A stretch of DNA of 64,000 nt from Asaia sp037151935. GTDB taxonomy: Bacteria > Pseudomonadota > Alphaproteobacteria > Acetobacterales > Acetobacteraceae. Below the pieces are notes generated by a model, which worked only from the letters and a program-made list of their open reading frames with translations, had not been told where the DNA came from and ran no database searches. Position 1 is the stretch's first letter; each line of letters begins with the position of its first letter. The position numbers and the translations under genes are program-made. The DNA is taken from positions 1,426,001 through 1,490,000 of the forward strand of contig NZ_CP157575.1 in assembly GCF_051628905.1 (NCBI RefSeq), written 5' to 3'. This document shows, piece by piece, positions 9,207 to 18,214 of the stretch.

Positions 9207-10883
9207 CTAGGCAAGACTTTCCAGAGGAGCACTGCCCGTAAGCGTGAACTCGCCCACAAGCTTTTTGAGACGTCCAGCCTCGTTTTCGAGGCTGTTTGCC
9301 GCTGCTGTGGCCTCCTCGACCATGGCCGCATTCTGCTGCGTGACGCGATCGAGCTGCCCCACCTCGTGGTTCACTTGCCCCAAGCCCGAGGCCTGCTCTT
9401 CGGAACCGAGCGCGATCTCAGAGAGAAGGCTGTCGATATCCGAAATCTGGCTCACGATTCCGCCCAGAGCGGCACCCGCATCACCAATAAGCCGCGCACC
9501 CAGATCTGAATGGACAGTTCCCTCGGCAATGAGCACACGTATCTCCTGCGAGGCTTTTGCCGAACGTTCTGCGAGAGCCCGGACTTCGGTCGCCACAACC
9601 GAAAAACCGCGCCCGGCCTCACCCGCCCTCGCAGCCTCGACAGCCGCATTCAACGCAAGCAGATTGGTTTGAAACGCGATCTGCTCGATAATGCCCGTGA
9701 TCTGCGAAATCGACTTCGACGCTTCCTTCATTCTCTCCATGGCGCCCACAGCCTCGTTGACAACCTCATTGGCTTTGAGGGCATCTATTCTCGCGGCAGA
9801 CGCCGAGCTTGCCGCATTCTTGGCACTCTCTGCGCTTTGAGCGACCCGCGCAGTGATGTTGTCAAGCGTCGCTGCCGTTCGTTCGAGGTTACCCGCCTGC
9901 ATCTCCGTGCGCTGAGCGAGATCATTAGAAGCGACAACGATCTCGTTGGCGCCGTTGGCGACCGTCCCTACAGCGGCCCACACGCCGCCCAGCGTCACAT
10001 CGAGCTTGGTGCTAGCCCGATTGAAGTCCTCACGCAGCTTCTCGTAGGTAGGGTCGAAGTTGCCAGTCATGCGAAAACTGAGAATATTCTGGGCGAGTTT
10101 CGCCAACCCCTTGCCGATACCGTCAATCGCCTGAACACGCCCCGTAATAACAGTGGCGTATTTTACAATCTTCACGACACGTCCATGGATATCGAAGATC
10201 GGGTTATAGGACGCCTGCAACCACACATGCTGGCCATTCTTGTCCAAACGCCGACATTCGAGCGGAACGTAATCGCCACGACGCAGCCTGTCCCAGAATT
10301 CGACATATTCCGGGCTTGCTGCTATTTCAGGGTCGATAAAAATACCATGTTTTTTGCCAACAAGCTCCTCGAGTGAGTAAGACATTGCTGTCAGAAAATT
10401 CTCGTTTGCCGTGAGAATAGTTTCGTCTGGCGAAAACTCAATCACGGCCTGCGCACGCGAGATTGCGTCGAGCTTGCCTGTGGTATCGGCCCGAAGCATC
10501 GCAGCTTCCGTAATCACTGAGGCAACCTTGACGATTTTATACACGCGCCCCGTGACGTCACGCACAGGATTGTAGCTTGCCTGAAGGAGAATTTCGTTCC
10601 CGCCTTTGGTCAGCCTGGTACATTCCTGCGAATATGCAATACCGGAAGCAAGCTTATGCCAGAATGCGCGATATTCGGCACCCTTAGCGTAAAGCGGATC
10701 AACAAAAATGACGTGATGCCGTCCAAGAATTTCTTCCAGACGATATCCCATAGCCGAACAGAAATTCTGATTGGCATCGATAATAGTGCCTTTCAGATCG
10801 AATTCTATGAAAGCGAGTGCGCGCTCGAGCGCGCCCAGCTTGGCTTTGGAATCTGCCCAGCCGCCCGGCCATGACTTCAACAT
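9207..10883 (-). CDS. Soluble chemoreceptor with tandem PAS domains
   Basis: A 558-residue methyl-accepting protein without membrane segments. Residues about 20-130 and 140-250 are two PAS domains that are clearly repeats of each other (each has an ANQNF/ANENF motif, an FWxxL segment and LQASYNP near its end). A short linker is followed by the MCP coiled coil, with tip sequence IAFQTNLLALNAAVEAARAG and AGRGFSVVATEVRALAERS. This is the layout of cytoplasmic receptors that sense redox state, oxygen or a bound cofactor; which applies cannot be told. No CheR-binding pentapeptide is visible at its end (PLESLA). GGAGAA lies upstream of the ATG. It is probably transcribed alone. Confidence 0.92.
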   Translation of the reverse strand: MLKSWPGGWADSKAKLGALERALAFIEFDLKGTIIDANQNFCSAMGYRLEEILGRHHVIFVDPLYAKGAEYRAFWHKLASGIAYSQECTRLTKGGNEILLQASYNPVRDVTGRVYKIVKVASVITEAAMLRADTTGKLDAISRAQAVIEFSPDETILTANENFLTAMSYSLEELVGKKHGIFIDPEIAASPEYVEFWDRLRRGDYVPLECRRLDKNGQHVWLQASYNPIFDIHGRVVKIVKYATVITGRVQAIDGIGKGLAKLAQNILSFRMTGNFDPTYEKLREDFNRASTKLDVTLGGVWAAVGTVANGANEIVVASNDLAQRTEMQAGNLERTAATLDNITARVAQSAESAKNAASSASAARIDALKANEVVNEAVGAMERMKEASKSISQITGIIEQIAFQTNLLALNAAVEAARAGEAGRGFSVVATEVRALAERSAKASQEIRVLIAEGTVHSDLGARLIGDAGAALGGIVSQISDIDSLLSEIALGSEEQASGLGQVNHEVGQLDRVTQQNAAMVEEATAAANSLENEAGRLKKLVGEFTLTGSAPLESLA

Positions 10884-10938
10884 CTATTTATTTCTCCAGA
10901 ATCCAAAATGCGGATCGGCAACCTATTGTTAGTTGGAT

Positions 10939-11202
10939 TTAATTACGCGCCAATAATCCGTTAAAGACACTCGTTTTCACCTTTTTTGACCTTGATTTAT
11001 GGGGAAAAACCAGCGCCCCACGCTCGGGAAGACCTACCACATGTCGATAATTAAACATTTTTGATTTTGGAACCCAATCACCAAAGCTCAGCCAGGCCAG
11101 CGCACCCGCTACCACTGCAATTAAGAAGAACAGACGGAAAAGGGACGATCGAATTATGGGGCTGCGGAAAAATCGCCGGAATTTTCGTGCCGAAACCCGC
11201 AA
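10939..11202 (-). CDS. Possible small single-pass membrane protein
   Basis: An 87-codon frame starting at TTG. The product is very basic at its N-terminus (RVSARKFRRFFRS), then has one hydrophobic segment (LFRLFFLIAVVAGALAWLSF) and a basic tail. The amino-acid pattern looks like a real membrane protein, but no ATG and no clear ribosome site were found, and the family is not recognised. It may be spurious. Confidence 0.3.
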   Translation of the reverse strand: MRVSARKFRRFFRSPIIRSSLFRLFFLIAVVAGALAWLSFGDWVPKSKMFNYRHVVGLPERGALVFPHKSRSKKVKTSVFNGLLARN

Positions 11203-11513
11203 CGGCTCATATCAGCGCAAGCGTCGTTAACAGAAGGTTTGCGCAGACCCCGTTTTCGAAAAAATTATGAAATCTCATTGAAAAACCATCTCAGGGACTA
11301 CAGCTTGCACGCGAAGGCGACGCTTTGCCGAAATCCGAGAGCTTGCGTAACAATGCTTGATTTTCTCAGAATGCGTGCTACCCAATGACCCTGTAAGGCT
11401 TCATGTCGCATAGGGAATGTTCTGCTCGGAAGGCTGCATCATGCAGGACCGGCGCCTTGACCATGTGCGGTAAGGCCAGATTTTATATTTTGATCCGTCA
11501 TTTCACATTCGGA

Positions 11514-11551
11514 TGTTCCGCATTAGTCATCTCCTTCGGGTAGGCGGAACA
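11514..11551 (+). promoter_or_regulatory. Inverted repeat in the flgE leader
   Basis: TGTTCCGC at 11514-11521 is repeated inverted as GCGGAACA at 11544-11551, a perfect eight-base stem with a 22-base spacer, ending 29 bases before the flgE ATG. It could be an operator or an mRNA hairpin that controls hook expression. The function is inferred only from position and symmetry. Confidence 0.35.
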
Positions 11552-11580
11552 GCCCGCGGCGCACAGGTCGAGGACACACA

Positions 11581-13299
11581 ATGTCAGTTTTCAATGCCCT
11601 CACGACCGCTGTCAGTGGCATCAATGCGCAAGCGACAGCGTTCACCAATCTGAGTAATAATATCGCGAATAGCCAGACCGTTGGCTACAAGGCTGATACG
11701 ACAGCTTTTCAAAATTTTGTTGCCGGATCGCTCATTGGCAGCACGGCCTCAGCCGACGTATCCGACTCGGTATCGGCGATAACCGTTCAGCACGTCGACA
11801 AGCAGGGAACGCCTACAAGCAGCAGCAACAGCCTCGCGGCAGCAATTTCAGGCAACGGGCTATTCGTAGTGTCCAAGCCAACCGGCGCCAGCAATACGAG
11901 TACAACGCAATTCCAGGACCGAAGCTATTTCACCCGAAACGGTGAGTTTTCCCAAAATAATCAGGGATATCTGGTCAACACCAGCGGATATTACCTTAAC
12001 GGCTACATGGTCGACCCGTCGACCGGGCAACTCAATACTGCCGTCAGCGCGATCAATGTTTCCAACATAACCTACCGCCCTCCTCAGACGAATACAATCT
12101 CGCTGACTGCCACAGTGGGCACCATGCCAGCGGACACCGCTAAATATGATAGCGGGGATGCGCAAACCTACACCACAGCCCCGGTAACGGTGTACGATGC
12201 CAATGCGAACCAGCATCATGTTGCCCTTACGTGGACCCAGAGCAGCACCAACCCACTCGTCTGGACAGCCAGCGCTTATGATGCGGATGGCAAAGGCACT
12301 ATCGATCAGGCAAGCAACACCTATAACGTCACCTTCAACAGCAATGGCACCCTTGCAAGCGTGACGGACTCGTCAGGCGCGACAGTCGGCTCCACGACGA
12401 CGGGCGCGGCGGTCACTCTGCCGATCACAGCGTCTTACGGCGCCAACTCCACCCAGACCATGAACCTCTCTCTGGGAACGATCGGCGGCACCAGCGGCAC
12501 GATCATGGCGGCTTCGACGGGCACTCCCAGCAAAAGCGCCGTCACGAGCCTGGCGCTGAATTCCTCGACCAACACGCTCACAGAAAACAGCGCACAAATC
12601 GGCACCTCGACGGGGTCGAACCAGAGCTACATGACCTCGCCGACGGCGGTGTCAGGCGTTCCTGTCTCGATGCTCTGGTCGCAGACCTCGGCATCGCCTC
12701 CGACCTGGAATGTCTCGGCCGTAAACGCCTCGACGGGCGCAGCCCTCAGTGGAACGAGCACCATCACCTTCAATCCGGACGGCACAGCGAACGCCCCCCC
12801 GACATCCATTGCCGCAACAATCAACGGTACAGCCTACACAATCGCTCTGCCTACCATGACCAACGCAGCCAGCCCTTTGCTCACAACAGCCAGCTCGCTC
12901 GGAACCGATACGACCGCCCTCACCTCTGATGCCGTCAATGCAGGAAGCTACGAAGGTATCCAGATGCAGAGCGACGGCTCCGTGACGGCACAGTTCAGCA
13001 ACGGCGCCTCGCAGCTCGTCGGGAAGATTGCCCTTGCCAATTTTGCCAACGTCAATGGCCTGAATGCGGTAGACGGACAAGCCTATACGGCCACGGCAGC
13101 CTCGGGTAATGCAGTGATCGGCGTTGCAGGCGCCAATGGCACAGGAACACTATCCGTTGGTTATACTGAGTCCTCAACGACCAATCTGACCAGCGATCTC
13201 TCTGCTCTGATTGTGGCGCAGGAAGCCTACTCAGCCAACACCAAGGTCATCACGACCGCTGATACGCTGTTGCAGGCCACGATAGCGATGAAACAGTAA
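11581..13299 (+). CDS. flgE: Flagellar hook protein FlgE
   Basis: Polymerises into the hook. The N-terminus has TNLSNNIANSQTVGYKADTT and the D1 start; the C-terminal helix has LSALIVAQEAYSANTKVITT, both diagnostic of hook and rod proteins. At 572 residues it is longer than the roughly 400 of enteric FlgE. The extra length is two outer modules, about residues 200-300 (VALTWTQSSTNPLVWTASAY and onward) and 350-430 (VSMLWSQTSASPPTWNVSA). Both modules recur in the DUF1217 gene at 23677. GAGGA lies seven bases before the ATG. The gene appears to have its own promoter and a terminator-like hairpin after it. Confidence 0.94.
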   Translation: MSVFNALTTAVSGINAQATAFTNLSNNIANSQTVGYKADTTAFQNFVAGSLIGSTASADVSDSVSAITVQHVDKQGTPTSSSNSLAAAISGNGLFVVSKPTGASNTSTTQFQDRSYFTRNGEFSQNNQGYLVNTSGYYLNGYMVDPSTGQLNTAVSAINVSNITYRPPQTNTISLTATVGTMPADTAKYDSGDAQTYTTAPVTVYDANANQHHVALTWTQSSTNPLVWTASAYDADGKGTIDQASNTYNVTFNSNGTLASVTDSSGATVGSTTTGAAVTLPITASYGANSTQTMNLSLGTIGGTSGTIMAASTGTPSKSAVTSLALNSSTNTLTENSAQIGTSTGSNQSYMTSPTAVSGVPVSMLWSQTSASPPTWNVSAVNASTGAALSGTSTITFNPDGTANAPPTSIAATINGTAYTIALPTMTNAASPLLTTASSLGTDTTALTSDAVNAGSYEGIQMQSDGSVTAQFSNGASQLVGKIALANFANVNGLNAVDGQAYTATAASGNAVIGVAGANGTGTLSVGYTESSTTNLTSDLSALIVAQEAYSANTKVITTADTLLQATIAMKQ

Positions 13300-13336
13300 A
13301 ATCTGATCCGCCTGGACGGATAACTGTTTCCGGTTT

Positions 13337-13379
13337 TGTCGGAGGTGTCGTAAATGCCTCTGACAGTCAGGGAATTTTT
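13337..13379 (+). terminator. Probable terminator of flgE
   Basis: A nine-base stem with one G-T pair (TGTCGGAGG / CCTCTGACA, 13337-13345 and 13357-13365) lies about 40 bases after the flgE stop. A run of five T follows at 13375-13379. The T-run is ten bases from the stem, further than in a classical terminator. Confidence 0.4.
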
Positions 13380-13470
13380 AATCAGTCCAGGCTAGAATCG
13401 GAACTTGGGGCCTCCGATCCTAGTCTGACGTTGCGTCACCTATTTCGTCATTCTTCTGCAACTCCCATGG

Positions 13471-14061
13471 ATGCCCATTGAAATCGAGCAGGAAGTTCCT
13501 CCTGCCGACCCCCTAAAGATTTTGAGCTTTGATCATATGAGCGAAACCCAATTCGGCGACAGTCTCGACATCAATCCTGTCGATGACGATCGACTGGGTC
13601 CGGCCAAGCGCCCCAAAAAGAGACGACTGGCTATTTTAATCGGAGCGGCTATCGCCCTGTGCTTGTTAGCTGGGGGCGGCTACTTTGCTGTCGCGAAGGG
13701 CTGGGTGTTTTCACATAAGAATGAAAAGACCACTCAATCAGATGCTTTAAAACCTGGAGAAACGACACTCCTAGCCATTCCGTCAGTCATCTCAAGCCTC
13801 GACAATGGCGATGGTCGTCCAGTCTATGTCAAAATGACCACTAAAGTCGAAATTGCAGGAACTGAGACAGAGGCTTCGTTGAGGCGTTATATCCCCGAGA
13901 TACAGGATATTTTTCAGACCTACCTGCATGAGACCCGACCTCAGGAAATCAGAGGCAATGGTATTTATCGTCTTCGCGAGACCCTTTTACGCCGCTTGCG
14001 TATCCAGATTGCACCGCTAAAAATAACCAATTTCTACATCACCGAATTCCTGATCCAGTAG
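13471..14061 (+). CDS. fliL: Flagellar basal-body-associated protein FliL
   Basis: Inner-membrane protein that surrounds and supports the stators. A cytoplasmic N-terminus with basic KRPKKRR precedes one membrane helix at about residues 51-75 (LAILIGAAIALCLLAGGGYF); the periplasmic domain ends in the family motif IAPLKITNFYITEFLIQ. The 196-residue length fits. The start is uncertain: no strong ribosome site precedes the ATG at 13471, and an internal ATG at 13537 (MSETQFGD) is an alternative. It leads a rightward set with fliM and the DUF6468-like gene. Confidence 0.9.
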   Translation: MPIEIEQEVPPADPLKILSFDHMSETQFGDSLDINPVDDDRLGPAKRPKKRRLAILIGAAIALCLLAGGGYFAVAKGWVFSHKNEKTTQSDALKPGETTLLAIPSVISSLDNGDGRPVYVKMTTKVEIAGTETEASLRRYIPEIQDIFQTYLHETRPQEIRGNGIYRLRETLLRRLRIQIAPLKITNFYITEFLIQ

Positions 14062-14111
14062 CCGCCGCGAGACCGCATTAATACTCTATTCTCTCTGGAT
14101 CGAAGACAAGA

Positions 14112-15233
14112 ATGACCGAAAAAGACGAGGCCTTTTCGCGGGCGAATGGTGATTTTGACAGAGAATTTCTGAACCCAAAGGAAGAAGAGACCTTGGATTC
14201 AGCAGATTTTTCTCAGGGTGAAACACTCAATGAAATGCTCGATCAGTCAGAGATCGACAATCTTCTCGGCGGCGCTTTCAGCGGCATACCCGAACGTCGC
14301 GAAACCGGGATGGAACGCATTATACGAGCGGGATTCGTCGCCTATGAACGTATGCCGATGCTCGAGATCGTACTCGACCGCCTCGTGCGTCTCCTGACAA
14401 CTGGTCTGCGTAATTTTACCAACGACAACGTCGAAATCACGATGGAATACACACGGTCGATGTGTTTCGGTGATTACGTCAATAGCGTACCGTCATCCTC
14501 ATTGTTTGCCGTATTCAAAGCTGCGCAATGGGAGAATTTCGGCCTGATCGTCATCGACTCAGCGCTTGCCTATTCGATCATCGACATTTTGATGGGCGGC
14601 CAACGCGGTCGCAGCCATTCAGGTATTGAAGGACGCCCGCACACGGCAATTGAGCGTGCGCTTATCGAAAAATTGGTGACGCTTACTCTCAAGGAGCTAT
14701 CGGTTGCCTTTGGACCCGTGTGCGAGGTCGACCTCATCTTCGAACGACTGGAAGTCAGTTCACGTTTCGCTGCGATCGCCCGTGCATCGAATGCTGTCGT
14801 GACGTCCAAAATGCATATCGATATGGAAGACCGCAACGGCAACCTTGATCTGGTCATACCCTATGCCACGCTTGAGCCCGTGCGCGATCTCCTCTCGCAG
14901 CAATTCATGGGCGAGCGTTTCGGACGTGACTCCGTATGGGAGAACCATCTGATCGCCGAGATCATGGAGACCGATGCGGAGGTTTTGGCAGTCCTAGAGG
15001 AGCAAACCATTTCCCTGGCTCAGCTTCTGGATATGAAGCCTGGCATGCAGATTCTCTTCCCGCAGCGACTGGCAGGCGCGTTACCTGTGACACTGCAATG
15101 TAACCAGACACCGCTCTTCGAGGGTCATCTAGGGCAGACCAGCGGCAAGGCTGCGGTAAAGATCGACGGGAGGCTTGTGCCGGACGACAGCCCGCATACG
15201 CATAGCCCAAGCGAACCCACTCCCTATGATTAG
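14112..15233 (+). CDS. fliM: Flagellar motor switch protein FliM
   Basis: C-ring protein that binds phosphorylated CheY and sets rotation direction. The N-terminal CheY-binding peptide is visible as LDQSEIDNLLGG (about residues 43-54). The middle domain follows with ITMEYTRSMCFGDYVNSV and the conserved GGQRGR loop, and the C-terminal SpoA domain from about 290 includes LLDMKPGMQILFP. At 373 residues it is normal, with a somewhat long acidic N-terminus. It lies 50 bases after fliL. The N-terminal peptide implies it is regulated by the CheY proteins at 47.4 and 52.5 kb. Confidence 0.96.
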   Translation: MTEKDEAFSRANGDFDREFLNPKEEETLDSADFSQGETLNEMLDQSEIDNLLGGAFSGIPERRETGMERIIRAGFVAYERMPMLEIVLDRLVRLLTTGLRNFTNDNVEITMEYTRSMCFGDYVNSVPSSSLFAVFKAAQWENFGLIVIDSALAYSIIDILMGGQRGRSHSGIEGRPHTAIERALIEKLVTLTLKELSVAFGPVCEVDLIFERLEVSSRFAAIARASNAVVTSKMHIDMEDRNGNLDLVIPYATLEPVRDLLSQQFMGERFGRDSVWENHLIAEIMETDAEVLAVLEEQTISLAQLLDMKPGMQILFPQRLAGALPVTLQCNQTPLFEGHLGQTSGKAAVKIDGRLVPDDSPHTHSPSEPTPYD

Positions 15234-15292
15234 GCGCGAGAAAAGTGCATCATGCCGCCCCTTCAGGTCCTATTTTACAAGGATGACCACTC

Positions 15293-15880
15293 ATGCTGGC
15301 GCAGATACAAATATTTATAGAGATTGCTCTATCTGCCCTGCTTCTTCTGGGTATTGCCTTCAATTTCCATATCAGCAGGACTCTCTCTTCGCTGAAGAGT
15401 GATCGAGCGAATCTTTTAAAGCTGATCGAAAAACTCGAGACGAGCATCAAGAACGCGCATGACGGGGTCGAAAAGCTTCGTGTCGCGGGTCAGGTGAGCG
15501 GTCGCCCACTCACACGAACGATCGAGCAAGCCAAAATAGTCGGCTCCGAACTCGATACGCTTGTTGACCGAGCCGATTCCAAAGCCGAGAAACTGACAGA
15601 CCTTACCACCAAGGCCTCGTCGCGCGAGCTGGCTCTCGGCAAGCTGCTGGACGACGCGGCAGATCTCAAGCTCGATCTACTGCGCAAAATCGAGTCTCCT
15701 CTGATTCACGAGCCCGAAAAAGCGAAGGAAGCTGAGGCAGTATCTAAACCTGCTGCGTCAACACCTTCCACCGATCAACCAGCTACCTCTGGTCGCAGAA
15801 CGCCTCAGCAGGAGACCAAGAGCTTCAGGGGGCCCAAGCAACGCTTCGAAAACACATTCCTCGGTGATCCGTCGAGATAA
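15293..15880 (+). CDS. DUF6468-like membrane-anchored coiled-coil protein
   Basis: A 195-residue protein with one N-terminal membrane helix (about residues 5-25, IFIEIALSALLLLGIAFNF), a long helical region with heptad character to about 145, and a Pro/Ser/Thr-rich tail. Small proteins of this build, annotated DUF6468, follow fliM in several alphaproteobacterial flagellar clusters; I recall this from family knowledge and could not check it here. AAGGA lies nine bases upstream of the ATG. The role is unknown; basal-body or stator association would fit the place and topology. Confidence 0.65.
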   Translation: MLAQIQIFIEIALSALLLLGIAFNFHISRTLSSLKSDRANLLKLIEKLETSIKNAHDGVEKLRVAGQVSGRPLTRTIEQAKIVGSELDTLVDRADSKAEKLTDLTTKASSRELALGKLLDDAADLKLDLLRKIESPLIHEPEKAKEAEAVSKPAASTPSTDQPATSGRRTPQQETKSFRGPKQRFENTFLGDPSR

Positions 15881-15887
15881 CAACGGA

Positions 15888-16355
15888 TCACCAATATGCC
15901 CCGCTGACATAGCGAGGCTGCGTTGCTCCAGGATCAGCTGCGTGAGCCCAGGCGCTCCAGTCCCAGACCACCGTATCACGTCGGTTTTCTGCGGACATTT
16001 CAGGTATGGAAGGGACGCCTTTAATCGCCTGATGATGCCCTTTCACCATGGGGGTAGAGTTCACCAGATAGGCATAGGCTGCATCTGTTCCCATATACAC
16101 GCACCCGCAACCGATCGGGTCGGCATACAAATAGATCAGCCCACTTGGCGCAGACCGATACGTCATGATGCCCGGAGGCAGGGTGTTCATCATTGCATAA
16201 CGCGCCGTCGTATCCGCGGGATGAGCGATGAACCCGGCATCAGCAATGCGACGACCCATCTGCAGATAGGGCCTGGCAGGCGACATGCAAGCGCTTAGAA
16301 GTCCTGACAGAGACAGAGCGACAAGAGCCGTACGGCTTGCGCTGCGGCCAATCAT
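15888..16355 (-). CDS. Predicted outer-membrane lipoprotein, unknown function
   Basis: A 155-residue protein with an N-terminal signal ending in the lipobox LLSAC (lipidated cysteine near residue 23) and a compact mature domain with the unusual CGC pair in DPIGCGCVYMG. It is Tyr/Trp-rich toward the end (VVWDWSAWAHA). I do not recognise the family. Its ATG overlaps the upstream gene's stop as ATGA, making it the last member of flgI-flgJ-flgN-like. That coupling suggests a role in ring or outer-membrane passage of the flagellum. Confidence 0.7.
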   Translation of the reverse strand: MIGRSASRTALVALSLSGLLSACMSPARPYLQMGRRIADAGFIAHPADTTARYAMMNTLPPGIMTYRSAPSGLIYLYADPIGCGCVYMGTDAAYAYLVNSTPMVKGHHQAIKGVPSIPEMSAENRRDTVVWDWSAWAHAADPGATQPRYVSGAYW

Positions 16356-16759
16356 ACCTCGCTCCTCAGCGTAAGCGCCTCTCCCTGAACCGACGTCGAG
16401 GCATAATGTCCCGTGGCGCCGTAGCCTTTGGCGCCTTCCTCCTCGGCGTTGCTGAAAATCAGTTTGAGAAACAGAGCCTGGGCTTCGACTGAATGCTCGA
16501 GTAAAGATTGGTTTTCAGAGATTACGGTGCTGACCTCGGCGATCGCATCCGCAAGTATCTGCTTATCGCCCCCTGCTTCACCGTAGAGGTGCAGTACGGA
16601 ATGGAGCGCCTCGATCTCGCGGGTCTTCTCTTCCAGAAGAGCTGCAACAGATTCGGGGCGGCCCGCACGTAGGAACGCGTTTTCAGCTTCGAGCGTCACT
16701 TTGAGCTTTGAGATGGCGCGAAGGACCTGCCGAGCGATCTTATCGGGATTGTCGCTCAC
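16352..16759 (-). CDS. FlgN-like flagellar chaperone candidate
   Basis: A 135-residue, mainly helical protein with the ALLEEKTREIEALHSVLHLY pattern seen in FlgN-type export chaperones, which hold FlgK and FlgL before secretion. Start and stop both overlap the neighbours by four bases (ATGA), so it is tightly coupled to flgJ(N) upstream and the lipoprotein downstream. FlgN sequences are poorly conserved, so the call rests on size, helical character and context. The last part (GYGATGHYASTSVQGEAL) is less helical. Confidence 0.6.
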   Translation of the reverse strand: MSDNPDKIARQVLRAISKLKVTLEAENAFLRAGRPESVAALLEEKTREIEALHSVLHLYGEAGGDKQILADAIAEVSTVISENQSLLEHSVEAQALFLKLIFSNAEEEGAKGYGATGHYASTSVQGEALTLRSEV

Positions 16760-17076
16760 GATGATGCCTTCTCCTGCATGGCCAGTATCTGACGATACAC
16801 GCTATCCGCAATGCCGACGCCACCGCCTTTGGCTATTTCCTTGCCCATTTCGAGCACTTGCAGGGAGCGAAACTGCTTTTCCGCCGCGCCACCGCCGAAT
16901 GCATTGTCAGAGGTGTCGACCGTATCGAACATGGGCTGCAGCAATTCACCGAGCGTGACGCCTTCGAACGACATGGCGGTCTCGCGCGCCTTATCCGCCC
17001 GGGCCTGATTAGCCGCGCTCTGGGCAGCTTCCCTCGCGGAAGAAACTGCTCCCAGAGCGACAGAAGTATCACTCAT
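16756..17076 (-). CDS. flgJ: Rod-binding protein, FlgJ N-terminal type (no muramidase domain)
   Basis: A 106-residue protein with the rod-binding signature: FEGVTLGELLQPMFDTV, then GGGAAEKQFRSLQVLEMGKEI and GVGIADSVYRQIL. In enterics this domain is fused to a peptidoglycan hydrolase; here, as in many alphaproteobacteria, only the rod-capping part is present. It follows flgI by four bases and overlaps the FlgN-like gene by four. The lytic transglycosylase just across the divergent promoter (18604) may supply the missing hydrolase activity. Confidence 0.88.
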   Translation of the reverse strand: MSDTSVALGAVSSAREAAQSAANQARADKARETAMSFEGVTLGELLQPMFDTVDTSDNAFGGGAAEKQFRSLQVLEMGKEIAKGGGVGIADSVYRQILAMQEKASS

Positions 17077-17080
17077 GATC

Positions 17081-18214
17081 TTATCGAACCTCCAGGTCGG
17101 CTTGCAGCGCGCCGTCCGCTTTGATGGCCTGTAGAATACTGATCATATCCCGCGGCCCCATACCGAGGGCGTTCAGACCCGAAACGAGGCTGGCAAGGGT
17201 TGGCCCCTCACGCAGAATACCCAGACGATGAGAACTGTCCGTGCTGGCATCGATCTGTGTTCTCGGCACGATCGCTGTCGTTCCGTTAGAGAAGGGAGCA
17301 GGCTGTGCTATAAGCGGTGTCTCGGTAACCTGGATAGTCAGGTTACCCTGAGCGATCGCTACGGTGCTGATACGCACGTTATCGCCCATCACGATCGTAC
17401 CACTCGCCTCATCGACAATAACCTTGGCCATCGTGTCTGGCTCAACCATCAGATCGCCTATCCTGAACAGAAGGGAAGGCGCATCGCGACCGGCCATATT
17501 CACCGCGATAGTTCGCGGGTCGTCCATTCTTGCAATACCCCGCCCCAATGAGCGGTTGATGACCGTGACGATACGGTTAGCCGTTGTAAAATTCGGATTA
17601 CGCAGAGAAAGATGGATAACGCCCCCGTTGCCGAGTACCACTGGCACTTCTCTTTCGACCACAGCCCCGTTGGCAATATGTCCTGTCGTGGGGATGTTAC
17701 GGGTTGCCGAAGCCGCGGCGCCACCCACCGCAAAAGCGTTTGTCACAAGAGATCCCTGCGCGACGGCATAGACTTCTCCATCGGCCGCCTGAAGAGGCGT
17801 TACCAGCAGGGTACCGCCTGCAAGATCGCGCGAGTCACCAACGGCCGAAACCGTCACGTCGATCCGCCCGCCCCCATGGGAAAAAGGAGGAAGGGTTGCT
17901 GTAACCATCACGGCTGCAACGTCGTGAGTCTGAAGCTGCACCTCGCGGTCACGAATATTAACGCCGAGACGGTTGAGCATACTGATCAATGTCTCGCGTG
18001 TGAAAATAGTATTTGTCAGGCGATCGCCGGTGCCTCGCAGGCCGACGACCAGCCCGTAGCCGACAAGCTGGTTGTCTCGCACACCTTCATAATCGACGAT
18101 ATCCTTCACCCTTACAGCGGTAGCGCACGAGGGCGGAGCATATCCCATCAACGGCAGGGCCACCGTAAGGAATGCCGCTAGTCCGAGCCAACGCTTCGTC
18201 AAGATGTTTCCCAT
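17081..18214 (-). CDS. flgI: Flagellar P-ring protein FlgI
   Basis: Forms the periplasmic P-ring that acts as a bushing for the rod. A signal peptide (about residues 1-32) precedes RVKDIVDYEGVRDNQLVGYG, the strongly conserved N-terminus of FlgI. Further conserved blocks are LNRLGVNIRDREVQ, DVTVSAVGDSRDLAGGTLL and, near the end, NALGMGPRDMISILQAIKADG. I place the start at the ATG at 18214 (MGNILTKRWLG) because it directly begins the signal peptide; an upstream in-frame start at 18280 would bury it. It leads the leftward set flgI-flgJ(N)-flgN-like-lipoprotein. Confidence 0.95.
   Translation of the reverse strand: MGNILTKRWLGLAAFLTVALPLMGYAPPSCATAVRVKDIVDYEGVRDNQLVGYGLVVGLRGTGDRLTNTIFTRETLISMLNRLGVNIRDREVQLQTHDVAAVMVTATLPPFSHGGGRIDVTVSAVGDSRDLAGGTLLVTPLQAADGEVYAVAQGSLVTNAFAVGGAAASATRNIPTTGHIANGAVVEREVPVVLGNGGVIHLSLRNPNFTTANRIVTVINRSLGRGIARMDDPRTIAVNMAGRDAPSLLFRIGDLMVEPDTMAKVIVDEASGTIVMGDNVRISTVAIAQGNLTIQVTETPLIAQPAPFSNGTTAIVPRTQIDASTDSSHRLGILREGPTLASLVSGLNALGMGPRDMISILQAIKADGALQADLEVR

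Larger units (their letters stand above)
10884..11580. other. Intergenic region upstream of flgE
   Basis: About 700 bases between the leftward chemoreceptor and rightward flgE. It holds one weak small ORF (10939-11202, listed separately), an imperfect palindrome CTGCAT-C-ATGCAG at 11434-11446, and an inverted repeat just upstream of flgE (11514-11551). It must contain the flgE promoter; no sigma-54 or sigma-28 consensus was convincing. Confidence 0.5.
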
